A program made the position numbers and the translations under genes. A stretch of 64,000 nt of DNA, taken from the NCBI RefSeq assembly GCF_004027225.2, contig NC_044284.2, forward strand, positions 13,806,501 through 13,870,500, written 5' to 3'. The notes below the pieces were generated by a model. It had not been told where the DNA came from. It did no database searches and saw only the letters and a list, made by a program, of their open reading frames with translations. Numbering within the stretch: position 1 is the first letter of the stretch; each line of letters begins with the position of its first letter. Source of the stretch: Strigops habroptila. Its lineage: Eukaryota > Chordata > Aves > Psittaciformes > Psittacidae. Below, one piece after another: positions 26,961 through 39,471 of the stretch.

Positions 26961-29900
26961 GCAGCGGCCTGTGTCGGCGAGCCGCTTCTGAGCGGCCTGA
27001 TGTGTTGGCGAATGAACTTGGTCAGCTTTGGAAAGCTGATGTTTGTACGTGGAGTGCGGTGTTGTGGCTGGAAGTGATGCTTCTGGTAGTCGCGAACCTT
27101 GCTCCTTTGGAAGCTAAATCCAGATGTACCGATTCCACCAGTCTTTACTGACTCTACAGCACTGTAAGATCACCCGTGTCCCTCTGAAGTGTAAGCAGTA
27201 GCAAAAGGGCATTGCATAAGGTATCTTTAATCAGCTGTGTTGTGCTTAATAAAATAGATAAGGATGATAAATAGTAAAGGAAATTTTAAAGGGGGAGTGA
27301 AACAGTCTGTTAATACAGCAGGAACCAAAGGACCTGCAGCATACTGTGAAGAGTGAAGTGTACAGGGAGCAAGCTCTATAAACTCTATAAGAGTTAGAGT
27401 TAGACATTATGTTCTGGCGTAGCTAAACTGAAATTGTACCACACCTCATCCTATTTATCCACTAGACTGTAGTCTTTGCTAGTCTAGTGCCTCCCCTTCT
27501 TTTGCTTACTCAGTTTTTCAACAGAGGAGCATAGTTAATCAGGAATTCTTTTTTAATCCATTTATTGACCTGACTGCAGACATAAATTTTACCCACCTAT
27601 AAGTTGTGGCTTTTCAGCAGTGAATATACTACTTTAGAAGCTTTTCCAGCCTCATGTGCTTTCCTGTTAGATTTTTGCCAGCAGGCTGCAGGGCACGTGC
27701 ATCCTGGGTTGCCATGGAGAGTTGTGCAACCATCGGAAATTTAAGAGAACGTGCGGAGTCTTGCATCTCAAAAAGATTAGTGAAGAGATTCCAGTCCTTC
27801 CTAAAATTTTGTTGGAGAACTTTACACCTTCTGTTTAAGTCGTTATTTTATTAGTGTTGAAAACGTCAGGAAAAAGGTCGTCATTACAGTGCAATCCTTG
27901 TGAATTCTTTGCCTGTGCGTTTTTATTGTGTAGACCTCTACCAGTGTTCCTTCTTACTTATTTCATTAATGATTACCTAGACTTCTGAACTGTAGTTATG
28001 TATCCCTCTTCAGGAGGAAGGACTTTATACTTTCGGTTACTTCCTTATAAAGCTGAGACAAAGCTTAACTGAAACTTAAGACCACCAATAACTTAGATAT
28101 TGGACGAGAAGAAAACCTGTATAGGTTTTGTCTGTTGCTTTATTTAAAATGCTGTTATTTAAATGCTCTTGTAACTCTTTCAAGTGTCTTAAAACTACTT
28201 GGGATTGTACATTCCTACTGCTCTTGCTGAAGTGTAACTTTAGAACTTGATCATAGAATCATAGAATGGAAGGGACCTTAAAGCTAATCCAGTTCCAACC
28301 CCTTGCCATGGGCAGGGACACCTTCCACTAGAGCAGGTTGCCCCAAGCCCCATCCAAGCTGGCCTCGAACACTGTCAGGTGGGGCAGCCACAGCTTCTCT
28401 GGGCACCCTGTGCCAGTGTCTCACCACCCTGACTGTAAGGAGTTTCTTCCTAATATCTAATCTAAATCTGCCCTCTGCCAGTTTTAAAGATGGTTAGAAG
28501 GTCAGCTCTCATGGTTAACAGGTTAAAGTAATTTTTGAAAAGGTATTGGTAGACATCTTACCATTTTGTTCTTGTGCTCTCATTGCCACTTGGCTTTAAA
28601 TTGTTAATATTTTATGGGGGTTTTTTTTCAGTATTTAGAGAGAACAATTCTTTGTTTGCTTACACCTTCTTTTGGTAGTCAGCAGGCCTGACTGATTCTA
28701 CTGTGAATGTTGAGTAAAAGCATTGCAAAAACGTAGAAAACCTCTTTCTTTTGGCATGTTGTAGAGGAGAACACCACAATTTTCAAGATGAGTCTTGCCT
28801 CTTGTACCATGTTAAATGGGAGTTTATTCTTATTTTGCTAGAACAGTTTCTAGTATCAGTTCTTGGCCTTTTCATGTCAACAAATGACAACAGACCGATT
28901 TTCTAAACCAGTGTTCTTCAGGTCCCCATGCGCAGTATGATTCGGGGAGCAGCCTGGCTCCCTGCTAGGGAGGAAATGTTTTAGTAAGACATGGGTGGTT
29001 TTCTCTAAAAATAGATGTGATGCGTCCATAGCTTTAACTATGGAACATAGGGGGAGTTTTTCTTAGATTACACAGTTTATCTGGATTCTTCTGTTTTGCT
29101 TTAAACAGGATCACTTTTAGTTTCTGTTAATTTTCTACTTTTTTAATTTAATAGGACAGATATTTATATTTTTCTCTTTCTGTCATTCATTTTTTCTGTA
29201 GCAGTTGTGCAGTCAGTTTCACTTTCCACAATTTAGTCATTCCTGCCCAGATCTGGTAACTATGATCTTGGGTTTAGTAGTTTTTAAGATTAACATCTTG
29301 ATGAAATTGTTTGTTTGAAGAGCAAGTATTGATCTGAAGACTTTCTGAAAAATTAAGCTGTTATTGCTGTTACTATTGCTGAGAATGAAAGAACAGAGAG
29401 ATACCAGGGGAAGAAAATAAACCCTTAACTTTTATTTAGCTATTTAATAGCAAGTTAGCTGTAGAAATGATTGTATTAAAAAAAAAAAAGAAGAAAAAAG
29501 TATTTTGTGGAAGACCACAACATTAAGAATGTAAAATATAGGAAAAATAGAAGTGGAAAACTGGTAAGTGATGGTCTGAAACATATGTAGTACTGAACAG
29601 AGGGATAATGTTAAGCTGCGTCTTGGGACTCAAATTTGGCAGTGTTCTTGTCATATAATAAAACTTTCGTGTTAACCTTTTGCTAATAGGAAGGAAAAAC
29701 TTTCATGCAGCTGAGTTGCATGGAATATAAATCATACATGATCTACAGAGAAGCCTCTCTAAATATTTATTATTTCTTCTCTGTTTCTGTTTACTACATT
29801 TTCCTACCATTGTCCTGCTAGTATACTGTGTAGAATTATGTTCCCTGCATGCATCACTTTGGAGCCTGTACCTTGCCTAGCGGTCGATGGTTTGTTAGAG

Positions 29901-32900
29901 GACAGGATATGTTATTGTGACCAATAGTGTTTGTGTGATAATGTGTATATATAGAGGATAAATCTGGGGGCAGTGGGGCAAAATGAAGTCCAGTTCAGTA
30001 TTCATCACACAGACTGGAAAAAAAAAGTAATTGACTAGCTTCTGAATAGATTTGCATCTGCATCCCACATGTTAGAATAAATATGCAAAGCATTCTACCA
30101 CGTGGCATCTCAACAAGTACTGTATTCTTTAAATCTACATGAGTGATGTTCCATAAACAAACTGTGCCTGTGTTTATAGGAAGCGAACAATAAGAAAAGA
30201 CCAACACGTGATGTTCTTGTTATAGTACGTGTTCATCTGCACTTCTGCAGTTTGCACAGGTTGTAGCTGTGTGTTGGCTAGCTGTAGACTCATAACTGAG
30301 AAGACGTTTACTACTTGTTGTTAATACCTGTGAATCGAGGGTGATGAACCAAGCAATGCTGCTGGCATTAATCTATTGTGGATCATTTCAGTAGTGTATT
30401 ACAGGCTTTATGGGAGCTACATCTGCTTCTTGCAGGATAAAAACTTGCTGGGGTGGTAATGAGTTCTTTATGCTGAATGTCTGCTTAATCTCTCAATGAG
30501 CATCATAGCGTGAAATAGGAAATTTGAAATAGCAGCTATATTGCTTCGCTTAAATTGCTATTGTGTTTTACTACTAGTGATTCTAAGGTTTTTTTTTTTT
30601 TATTTTCTTTTTTTAAATTTATGGAATCTCAAGACTAATTGTCCCCTTTCTCTGTAAGATGCTTGTGCAAGAAATGTTATAGGCCAAGAAGGAGCTAAGT
30701 GGAACATTTTACTGTAGAGATTTGTGATTAAACTAGCTCTGTCAGCTTAAGTGTAAATAGTCAATATTTTGTGCTGAACTTTTCCCATCTGGTGTTCTTT
30801 GACATCATATAACATGCTCCATTTCCCGGACTGAAGGTACTTGAGAAAATGTCTTGTTGGCTGGGAGAAGCCTGGTGTATGTTAATTTGCATGATGAGGT
30901 TTGAGTCCCTAATAAGCAGAAGTAGCAACGTTCAAATTTACGTTCAGAACCTGGTAACAAAACTCTCACTGATTTGTGGTAATATGATTTCAACTTTGCG
31001 AAGAATAAAAGGATCACAAGTTATTACTTTGCTGTGAGCTGTCATTGAAGTCTGTTGTGGCATTTAAGCAATTCAAAATTGCAGATTTCATCTCCAGTTG
31101 TGGGATGCTTGGAAAGAAGGCAGCACAATGTTTGTTTTCAATCTATGAATGACAGTAAGTAAAATCTTGGAAATTTTCTAAATTTTTCTAAATGAAAAAA
31201 AATAAAAATATGAAGGAATCTTAATGTCTTGGTGTATAGAGTATGTGAAAAAATACAAGCTATTCTGACTTCGCTATTTTTTTAAGGCAAAGGGAGGATG
31301 TTATTCTACTGTCTTCTTGTATCTGAAATCTTAACCTTCTGTATTTAGAATTAGTTTTCAGTTGGCTTAAGAGGTTTATTATGGGGATATTGGTTCTATT
31401 TTGCTGGCACTTCATTTTCTCTTCCTTTCTTACTTTGTCGTAGTGTGGGACTGCCTTACTGCAGGATTTAAATAGACAGCTTACATAAACTATCTGCAGG
31501 AATATCATTATAATAAAGATGTTTGTGGTTACTTCTGTTAGCTACACCCAGTTCTTCAACTTGTGCACTAGACAGTAATTATGCGCATTAAGTAGCAAGC
31601 TGATTTCTAGCTAAATACCGAGTTTCTTAGGAAAAGGGTGTTTTATTCTGGAAAGATACTCTGTGGTAGAGGCACTGAGAGGTCCACCTTAGCATCACTG
31701 AACACCGTTATTAGTCTCACACATGCATTTGATGCTTCTTTGTTTTACTCAGTGTAATGATGTGTGCTAGCTGTTTGGTTTTGTCTACAATAGTTTCTAA
31801 GACGGCAAGTCACTATACGACCTGCATCATTGCTAGATATTCCAGCAATATATTTCTGTTTACAAACCTGTACTATACTTTACTATGCCTAATAGGGCAC
31901 CTTCACGTTTACTAAAGCTAATAAAGTTGGCCTGGAACTATGACTGAATATACTAGCAATGAGGATATATGTTGTTTGTCTTTATGTATTGCATCATTCT
32001 CCTAAGTTTCTGGCATCTCCTTCTGCTCTTAACTATTCCATTTTAAGGAATATATTTTCATTTCAATCTGATTGCTGGGTGAAAATATGGTGTTTAGTAT
32101 GAGTAAAAATACCAGGTTCTGGCCAGCAATTTGAATGTTCCTTAATGAAAAGTGTTAATTTTCTTTAGGTTTTGGTATGATACACATTTCTCTTGTTGCA
32201 TAGTTGTTTATGCAGTTTTTATCTGCCGCTTGGGTGTTTCTCATAAAAGGAAAAGAAAATAACCCGTAAGAATGCAGGCGAGCTTCTTTCTGACTCAGAG
32301 AAGGAAGATGCTTCTGCAATCAGTTATCATGGTTGTTTGGAATAGTTGTGTGGTTTGTTTTTTTTTTAATGATCTGGCAAAAATAACTTCTGTCATTAGG
32401 TCTGCTTCTGTTTTAAGGTTGGTGATCGTGGGTAATACTGAAAATAACAGTAGGTAATGCTTGTTAAAGGAGGGGTTTGCACGACCCTTTAACAGAAGGA
32501 GGGAGAGGTGAACAAAAAGGGTATACAGAGTTTAAAAGGCTTGCCATGTTACAGGTCTTTAGCATTATTTAAAGGTCTGTATAGAAACACTCCTAGACTT
32601 TTGTTTGCCTTTAACACAGTGTTGTATAAGCCAGGTTATCTAGTCTGCTTTGCCAAAGAGAGATGTGAGTAGAAGGAGAATCAAGAGTAATTAGCTAATA
32701 TGAAAGGGTGTAGAGGAGACGAACCTTCTCTTGCCTGTATCTAGAACCCCCATGCAACAGGGTTCATTGGGTTTAAGTAACCAAGGAACTAAAGAAAACC
32801 ACAAACAAACAGCATTTTTAGAAATAGGATAAGTATCTCCACTGTTACCGTGCCTGTCGTAATGCAGGACCATGTTAAGATAATAAATGTTGGTCTCTGT

Positions 32901-35900
32901 TCCTCTACTGTTGAATTCCAGTCCATGCTTTCACTTCCATCTGTGGATGCTGATCCTTACTTTGTTTTGACCAGAATTTGTTGCCACCTATTGGTTTTGG
33001 TTTTTTAAAATCATCTCACAATTTAGAAGGATTTCATTGCTAGCATCTTTTAAAACCTTATTTTAAAAGTATAAATAGAATTTCATAAACTATTATGGTT
33101 TATAATTACATATGTAATCTTGTGAACTAGTTGTGGGTTTTTATGCAGTATTTTCATTACTTTGATATAGTTGCTAATATTTTAGTCCTACTTTGTGCTA
33201 TTCTGGGCATACTTGTGCCCCTTTGTCAGTAGGGGGATTCTCCTTCTCCAGTCATATTGGTGACAAGTAAAGAAAATGGGTGAGTAAATTAAAATACTTT
33301 GACAAAAAGCCTTTCTTACATTTGGGTAAATGCAGTGCGAGAAATGATATGGGGAGGGAAGTGAAGAATAGAATCGATTGGATCACTCGGGATTTTGTGA
33401 TAGATAATGATATATTTGCATAATTTTTCATTTAGCTCTTAGTTTTTTGAGGGGATAGATGTAATGAGTGTCATAGTTCCCATTATTAGTATTTTTCAAC
33501 TCTTTTATAACCTCTGTGTTTCTGTTGACTGTATGGAAAGACTGATGGTTATACTGAAGTAATTAAGTCTTGGGCTTAATTGTCCAAGAAGGGAGATAAA
33601 ATAATTTCATAGAAAATAGAATCAATTTTCCATACCTCACTATAGTAATTCTATTTTTTTGATTCATAAAAAGTAGTTAGCTATGCATTGGTTTCATATA
33701 TATGACAGTCCTGTCCACATGGTCAGGGGAGAGGAGAGGAAACTTCATGTTTCTTTTTCTGTTAGTATGCTGTAAGTGAAATTCAAGACTTGCAGAGCAG
33801 TGATTAGTAGCATTCCGATTTTGTTCAAAGAACATCACTTGTGGCCCAGAGCCAATACAATACCCACTCCTTCCACCCATTTTAGAGTTGTCTGCAATAT
33901 TCAGTAATGTGTCTTAGTTTCATGCTGGCCCATATTTATAAGTCAGCATGGTAAATATAATTGGGGTGGAGGCGGAAGTGTCTGAATCAAGAAAATTAGA
34001 TAGTGCTATTAATTTATTTGCAGCTTGTCTGATGAGACTGATAGCATAGGATGTGTTAAGCTGGGTCTTTTCCATGCTCTATAGTGATTACAGGCTCTGC
34101 AGAATTTGCTTTATCAGACTCACACCTAGGAGGAGTGTCTGAGGTAGTTTACAAACCTCAGTTTTCCTGTTCTGTCCTTTAGGTGCAACCTGTTAATGTC
34201 TGGTGTGAGCTGCACTTGGATTGTGTGTTGGATAGTATGCTTGTGTGCTGCTTATATTGTATGCTGCTAAGCCAGTTCTTTAAAAGAAGTGGTTTATTCT
34301 GTGTGCATCGGCTCCATATATAAATCCATGAGGAGAACAAGGCAGTATTTCAGAGCAGGTATTGCTCCATGTCATCACTGACCCTGAATAAAACCTCAAA
34401 TTCACTGCATCAGTGAAGGTGGGTTCTGTGTGCTGGCAGCTCATCAGCTGTTGAAGTTCTGTCATAAGTGGTGCAGGGAGGAGTTTAAAATTAAGTTTCC
34501 AGCAGTAACTTCACTGGTGTTAGCGCCGTCTTTCTGGCATCTGCATGGTCTACTCTCATGACTAGTCACTTGTACACTCCTCGAGGTTTGGAAAAAATAC
34601 CTTTTTCCCAACATAGCACAGTGTTACCTTAAGGTTCGTTCACAGGGAGGTATATATGACCACAGAAATGCCAGTGATGCTGCTGTTTACCCCAGATTTC
34701 CAATTACGATAAATTTAGAAAAAAACCCTTTTTCGGACAGCATTAAAGACTAAAATTATGGGTTGTCTAGTTCTGAGTGCTTCTGGTTGTACTGTTTGTG
34801 TTTATATGCTGTTTTATATTTTAAAGGTCTGGAACCAAGCTAAGCCCTGTGTTTCAGTAATAGAACTGTCAGGGTATTTTTGTTGCTGTTTAGCCTGTCT
34901 CTTTCTCCACTGGGTATGCAAAGCTCTGTTTTGTTTTTATATAATCCTGTTCAAGCTTTTTTATTTTTCCTTTTTTTCCGCCCAGCTATAGCCTCTTCCT
35001 GAAAAGAAATTCAGACTTAGTTCACCATTGGGAAAATTGCCTTAATCTTGAAACAATGAATTTCTGTAGCTGTTTGGTTTCTTTTGAGGAAATACCATTT
35101 GTGCAATTGGTCTCCCTTTGTGTGTATTTTCCCTCTAGTAGCTTTTGAATCTGTCGGTCAGTGATGACTTCATTTGGCAGATGCTCCACTCCTATAGCTT
35201 TGTGCAAAATAGCAGATGGGTGGAGAAGGCATTACTTGGTTGTCTCCTGTAGGGATAGGCAGAAAGAATGAGCTGTTAGATACTCTTGTTTGTCAGCCCC
35301 CAAGTGACCAGTCAGCATATGTCAGCCAGTCAGTAACCGTAGGTAAGCAAAGCAATACTTTTATCATCTGTCAAGCTCTAGAAAGGAGGGTATGGGTTGG
35401 GGGAAGGAGCCATTGAAGCAGCAGAAATGTACTGTTTTAAGAAGATGCGTGGGGGGAAAAAAACATCTCCCTCACCAACTTTTTGGTTTTATATACTGGT
35501 TTTATATACTGTTAAGAGCGGTATCGGTTTTCTGTGGCTTGCCAATTCATTTCCACTTGTGTGAAATAGTGTATTCTATCAAAAGTTAAAATGAAGGCAT
35601 CTACCACAGACATTCAGCCTAACTAACAATTGCACACTGATTAAAATGATGATTTACCATTGTGATAAAATCCATGGTAGGTAATCAAATCTTTTCTGAA
35701 TGGGAAATGCCTTAAAACATGAAGTGCTTGTCTGGCAGTTGTAAGATCTAGGACAATTAGCTTGCATAACAGGCTTCTGAGAACGAAATTACAGCTCTTG
35801 TTTTATTGCTGTCAGGGACTTGAAACACACTGATCAGAACTGAGGATGGGGAACTCTTGGTTTCTTCTGTAATTTGAGTGAGAGTGAGGCTCATTCAGGT

Positions 35901-38900
35901 CTTAGCATATGCATCACTGATTCAGTCCAGTTATGTTAAGGGAAGGCTGACATGAACCTTCTTTGAGTATCAGCCATTGGGCCTTGGTTCCCTTTCTGAG
36001 AACACTGATAATGGTTTTGTGCAAAATGCTGAGAAAGTGCAAGCGTGATGGGGTTTCACTTCTTAAAGCACTGTTGTGTGGGATTCCTTTCAGGAGGTAA
36101 CATTCGTATTTTACCATGATTTTTTATTTAATTATAAAATTCTTACAAATTATTAGATTTTATGCAGTTTCAGAGAATCAAATTAAAAATAGATTCATAG
36201 AATTTAGTAAGGAAATGCCTTAAAACCTCATGCGATGCAAACCCCAAGCTTCTGTATCAATAAAGCTTCTATAGAAATTGTGATTTAATAGAAAAGAATG
36301 AACAGTGACTTTTTGAGAGTGCTAAGTACGGGGTTTTTTTTTTTAGATAAAGCATTGCATTGAGTCAAAGTTATCTTTTTACTAATGGTTTGATTGAAGA
36401 TCCTTTAGCTGTTTCTAGGCAGGGTGGATAAGCCCTAGCAATCGCTCACAATTTTCTCCTAAAAAAGAGTCGATAAAGCACATGATTTGTCTGTTGTGGG
36501 GTATAAGATGGCTGTCACATTGGATTGCCTAACATCTGCCTTGCTTTATTTGATTTTGGGAGCTGGTGGTGTTGGTTTTGGTATCATACTGCTGTGTAAT
36601 TAGTAACACCAGTTTAATTTTCCACTTCTGAAGGAGGCCCAATTTTCTCTGTGTGCTTTTTCCCCCCTCACTATTTTGAAATTACAATAAAGCTAGTACC
36701 ATTGCAGCATTTGACAGCTGGAATAGTAAAACTGTGCAATTTGAAGTTGTGTATACAACTTCAGTTTTCTACTTTTTGCTTTCCTGAAAGGCAACTTTGA
36801 CATGGACATGGAATTTGTATTGCTTAGAGGTGTAGAGAGAATAAATGTAAAGCAGCTGCTTTGCATTAATGCAGATTCTTTTCCTAGTAAGCACCAAGTG
36901 CTTTTTTTCGTGCTGCGTGAAGTTTTAATGAAAAAAGGCAGTTCAAGAGAAAGCCCATTTCACTGTTATGCATGACAATAGGGTAGAACTCCTGATTTTG
37001 GCTAATCCACTCAGCTTTTCTGCTGAAGTACTGTGTCCTCTGAGTCAATTCCATGTTGATCACCAGTTCAGGAAAAGCTTGGTTACAGAGAGAGTCTGAA
37101 TAATTACTGTGCCTCAATTCAAAGAGCAAGGTGCTTAGTTTGCTATAGGGTAATTCTCCCAAGGCGAGTTTACACCTGAGAGATGCTGTCTGTGGAAGAG
37201 TTCATCGATTTCCACCTCTGAGTTTTGAATCCACCACTCAAATTATTATGTTTTAAGTTTGCTTACTGATTACCTGCTGGGTGAAGGCATAATTTGATGT
37301 CCTAATAAGTTACGGGGGAAGGAAGCGAGGTAGGAAGACCAGACCTAGTAATTTTTGTTGGATCTGTGATCATGATGTGTTGGCCAACTTGGGTGTGTCT
37401 GTATCACCCTCACAAGAAGAGTAATGTGCCATACAGCCAGCAAGGAGGGAAGAAAGCAAGGAGCAGTGGTTCCAGGTGGTGGGAGATGGTGGTGTCAGTC
37501 AGAGGATGAGGCTAAGTATGAGGACAGAAGCCTAGCTCAGATAAATGAAGTTATAGACAGCTGATGCTGTTCTGCTAAAAATAACTGATATTTAACTAAA
37601 TGCAGGCATTCGGATGTACTTTTCAAAAGAACTGGGTTTTTTATTAAATTTGGCTTTTTATTTTTAAAAAAGCTTCTTAAATTATTCAGTTAATTACAGT
37701 TACAGGATAAATACACAAATTACCAGAGTCATTTGTTTCATGATCCATGGCAATTGCCAAAGTACGCACTTTTTAGTTTGTGGCATGTTGCAATTTGCAT
37801 GAGCATATCCGTGTGGAAGAGAAATTTGAATCCCTTGCATTTGCTGAGCAGCAGGAGTGCTGGTGGGTGACTGCTGTAGATGGCATGGCTCCGAGCTCCC
37901 TTGCTTGTGTGAGTTATCTGATTTGGGGTTCGGACAAACTTCCGGAGAGTAAATACCTTTAACACAGTCCTCTCAGTGTGTGAGCAGCAATGGGTTTGTA
38001 AGCTGCATGTGTCACACTTTGTAATTGCAAAAATATACCCACACCCACTTGTTGATGCCAAATAATTCTAACGATGAGTATGGAAGGGCACAGTAGTTGT
38101 TTAACAGGGAGAATGTGGACAGTCTGTTTGAGGGGTGCTGTCAGGGTAGAGCGTGATGGGAAGCATGAGTCTTTGCTGCTGGTAATTGATAAAACTCGTG
38201 AGATGAAAAGGCATGGCCCACATTGACAAGTAAAAATAGAGGGTTGTTTTCTTCTGGTGACAGTTTTAAATCTGAGCTCTGTTCTTTTGACATCTTTGTA
38301 GTCTCTTGATGAAATATGCGTTTGTGAATTACTCAACTGTAGGTTTACTTGCAAGGGAAGGTAATATTAGTACTGAGCAATAAATATGTCAACTCCTCTA
38401 CTAAAAATATCCTTAAGAGTGGGTAAACTTTTGAACACAGAGTTTCTTTTCTGTTCATCTTTTCCCTGCCAGCCTAAACATGTCTGATGTCTAAGTGCTG
38501 GCTGCTGCAGTCCCTTTGGAGCAGACTCTGGAGCTCGTATGACAATGCTGCAGCAACTTGGAAGGTGAAGCCAGTGTAAAAAAATCCAAACAAACTAAAA
38601 AACCCCAAAACCCCCAGACCTCCCCTGCTTTTTTGGGAGTGGGGAGGGGAAAGGGGAATAGAGCTTAAACCTCTGCTTGCTTCTGTGCTCGTGATGTTCT
38701 GGGTGGGATGATCTCCAGAATGGATGATCTCCAGATGGGATATTGCCAGCCAGTTCTGACTACTGTGGGAGTTCAGCTAGCTATCAGGGCTTCAGCAGTA
38801 CTGTTTATGTGTAAAGCAGTTTGTGATTTGTTTTATATTATGTCTTTCATTCTGTAGCTTTTGTTCTTGAAACTTTTTGCTTGGAATGTCAGGAGGCCAA

Positions 38901-39158
38901 AGAATACTAACAAGGGTAAATTACTCAAAGTTTCCAACAGAAGAGAGAGCGTTGTTTTTGTTAAACCCTTTTTGCTTTCTTGCTTGCCTACAGGAATTCA
39001 CATATGTACGTAGAAGGCTTTGGCTCTGGCGTTAAGTTCTTGATTGACACTTCCTGCTTGGTAGGAGTAGTGTTATGCTTTTACATCAGCTGCAAATGGT
39101 TATGAGTTATTAACTGACTATGAGACCTCAAGCCAAGCATCTTGTGTTCCCTTTGCAG
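26797..39158 (+). other. Large first intron of GPSM2 (12.4 kb)
   Basis: Apart from one CR1 fragment (28251-28487) and short homopolymer runs (A-rich near 29475, T-rich near 30588), this stretch is unique A/T-rich sequence. Its ORFs are all short and match no family I know. I see no RNA gene. Further untranslated exons could be hidden here. Confidence 0.5.
28251..28487 (-). mobile_element. CR1 LINE fragment in GPSM2 intron 1
   Basis: It begins TCATAGAATCATAGAATGG, the reverse complement of a CR1 3' terminus, followed by the reverse complement of the conserved CR1 3' region (GCCATGGGCAGGGACACC, CTGTGCCAGTGTCTCACCAC). It is truncated at its 5' end at about 28487 and lies antisense to GPSM2. Confidence 0.88.
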
Positions 39159-39471
39159 AAACGCAGCTGAATGAAGCTTAAAGGGCCACAGATGAAAGAA
39201 CTCGAACATGTTTCTGAAGGTTTAAGATGTGTCTGACAGTGACCTCCTTACCTTACTAATAAAGAAGAGTGTTTCAGCAGAGCTTAGGATATGTTTACTC
39301 CAACTTCTTAATGTACTAACTGGAATGGTGTTCTGACAACAATTCTTCATAGTAAAGTACTTACCCTACTACAGAACAGTATTATTTTCTCTACTGATAA
39401 TGCAACTCAATGGAGGAAAGTAATGTTTTGATAAGCATGCCTGAAGATCGTTCCTTTCATGTTCGATACAG
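39159..39471 (+). other. GPSM2: GPSM2 leader exon carrying the start codon and upstream ORFs
   Basis: A good acceptor (TTCCCTTTGCAG, ending 39158) precedes about 250 bases of leader, then the main ATG at 39410 and a GTAAGA donor after 39471. The leader holds several upstream ATGs, including a 21-codon ORF at 39171-39236. The left boundary is inferred; another acceptor near 38993 (TTGCCTACAG) is possible. Confidence 0.6.
39171..39236 (+). promoter_or_regulatory. Upstream ORF in the GPSM2 leader
   Basis: An ATG and 20 further sense codons end in TGA, all within the leader and out of reach of the main ATG at 39410. At least three shorter ATG-stop pairs follow before the main start. Such uORFs usually lower translation; here that is inference. 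Confidence 0.4.

Noticed and set aside
26302..27077. Long ORFs on both strands in the CpG island (up to 200 aa)
   Set aside because: They are arginine/proline/alanine-rich in several overlapping frames, as GC-rich DNA gives by chance, and none resembles a known family. Splice donors for AKNAD1 and GPSM2 first exons run through them.
33686..34345. Two similar-looking stretches (TTTCATATATATGACAG and CTCCATATATAAATCCATG) that might be paired repeats
   Set aside because: The similarity is short and A/T-driven; no LTR termini, target duplications or internal coding region are seen.
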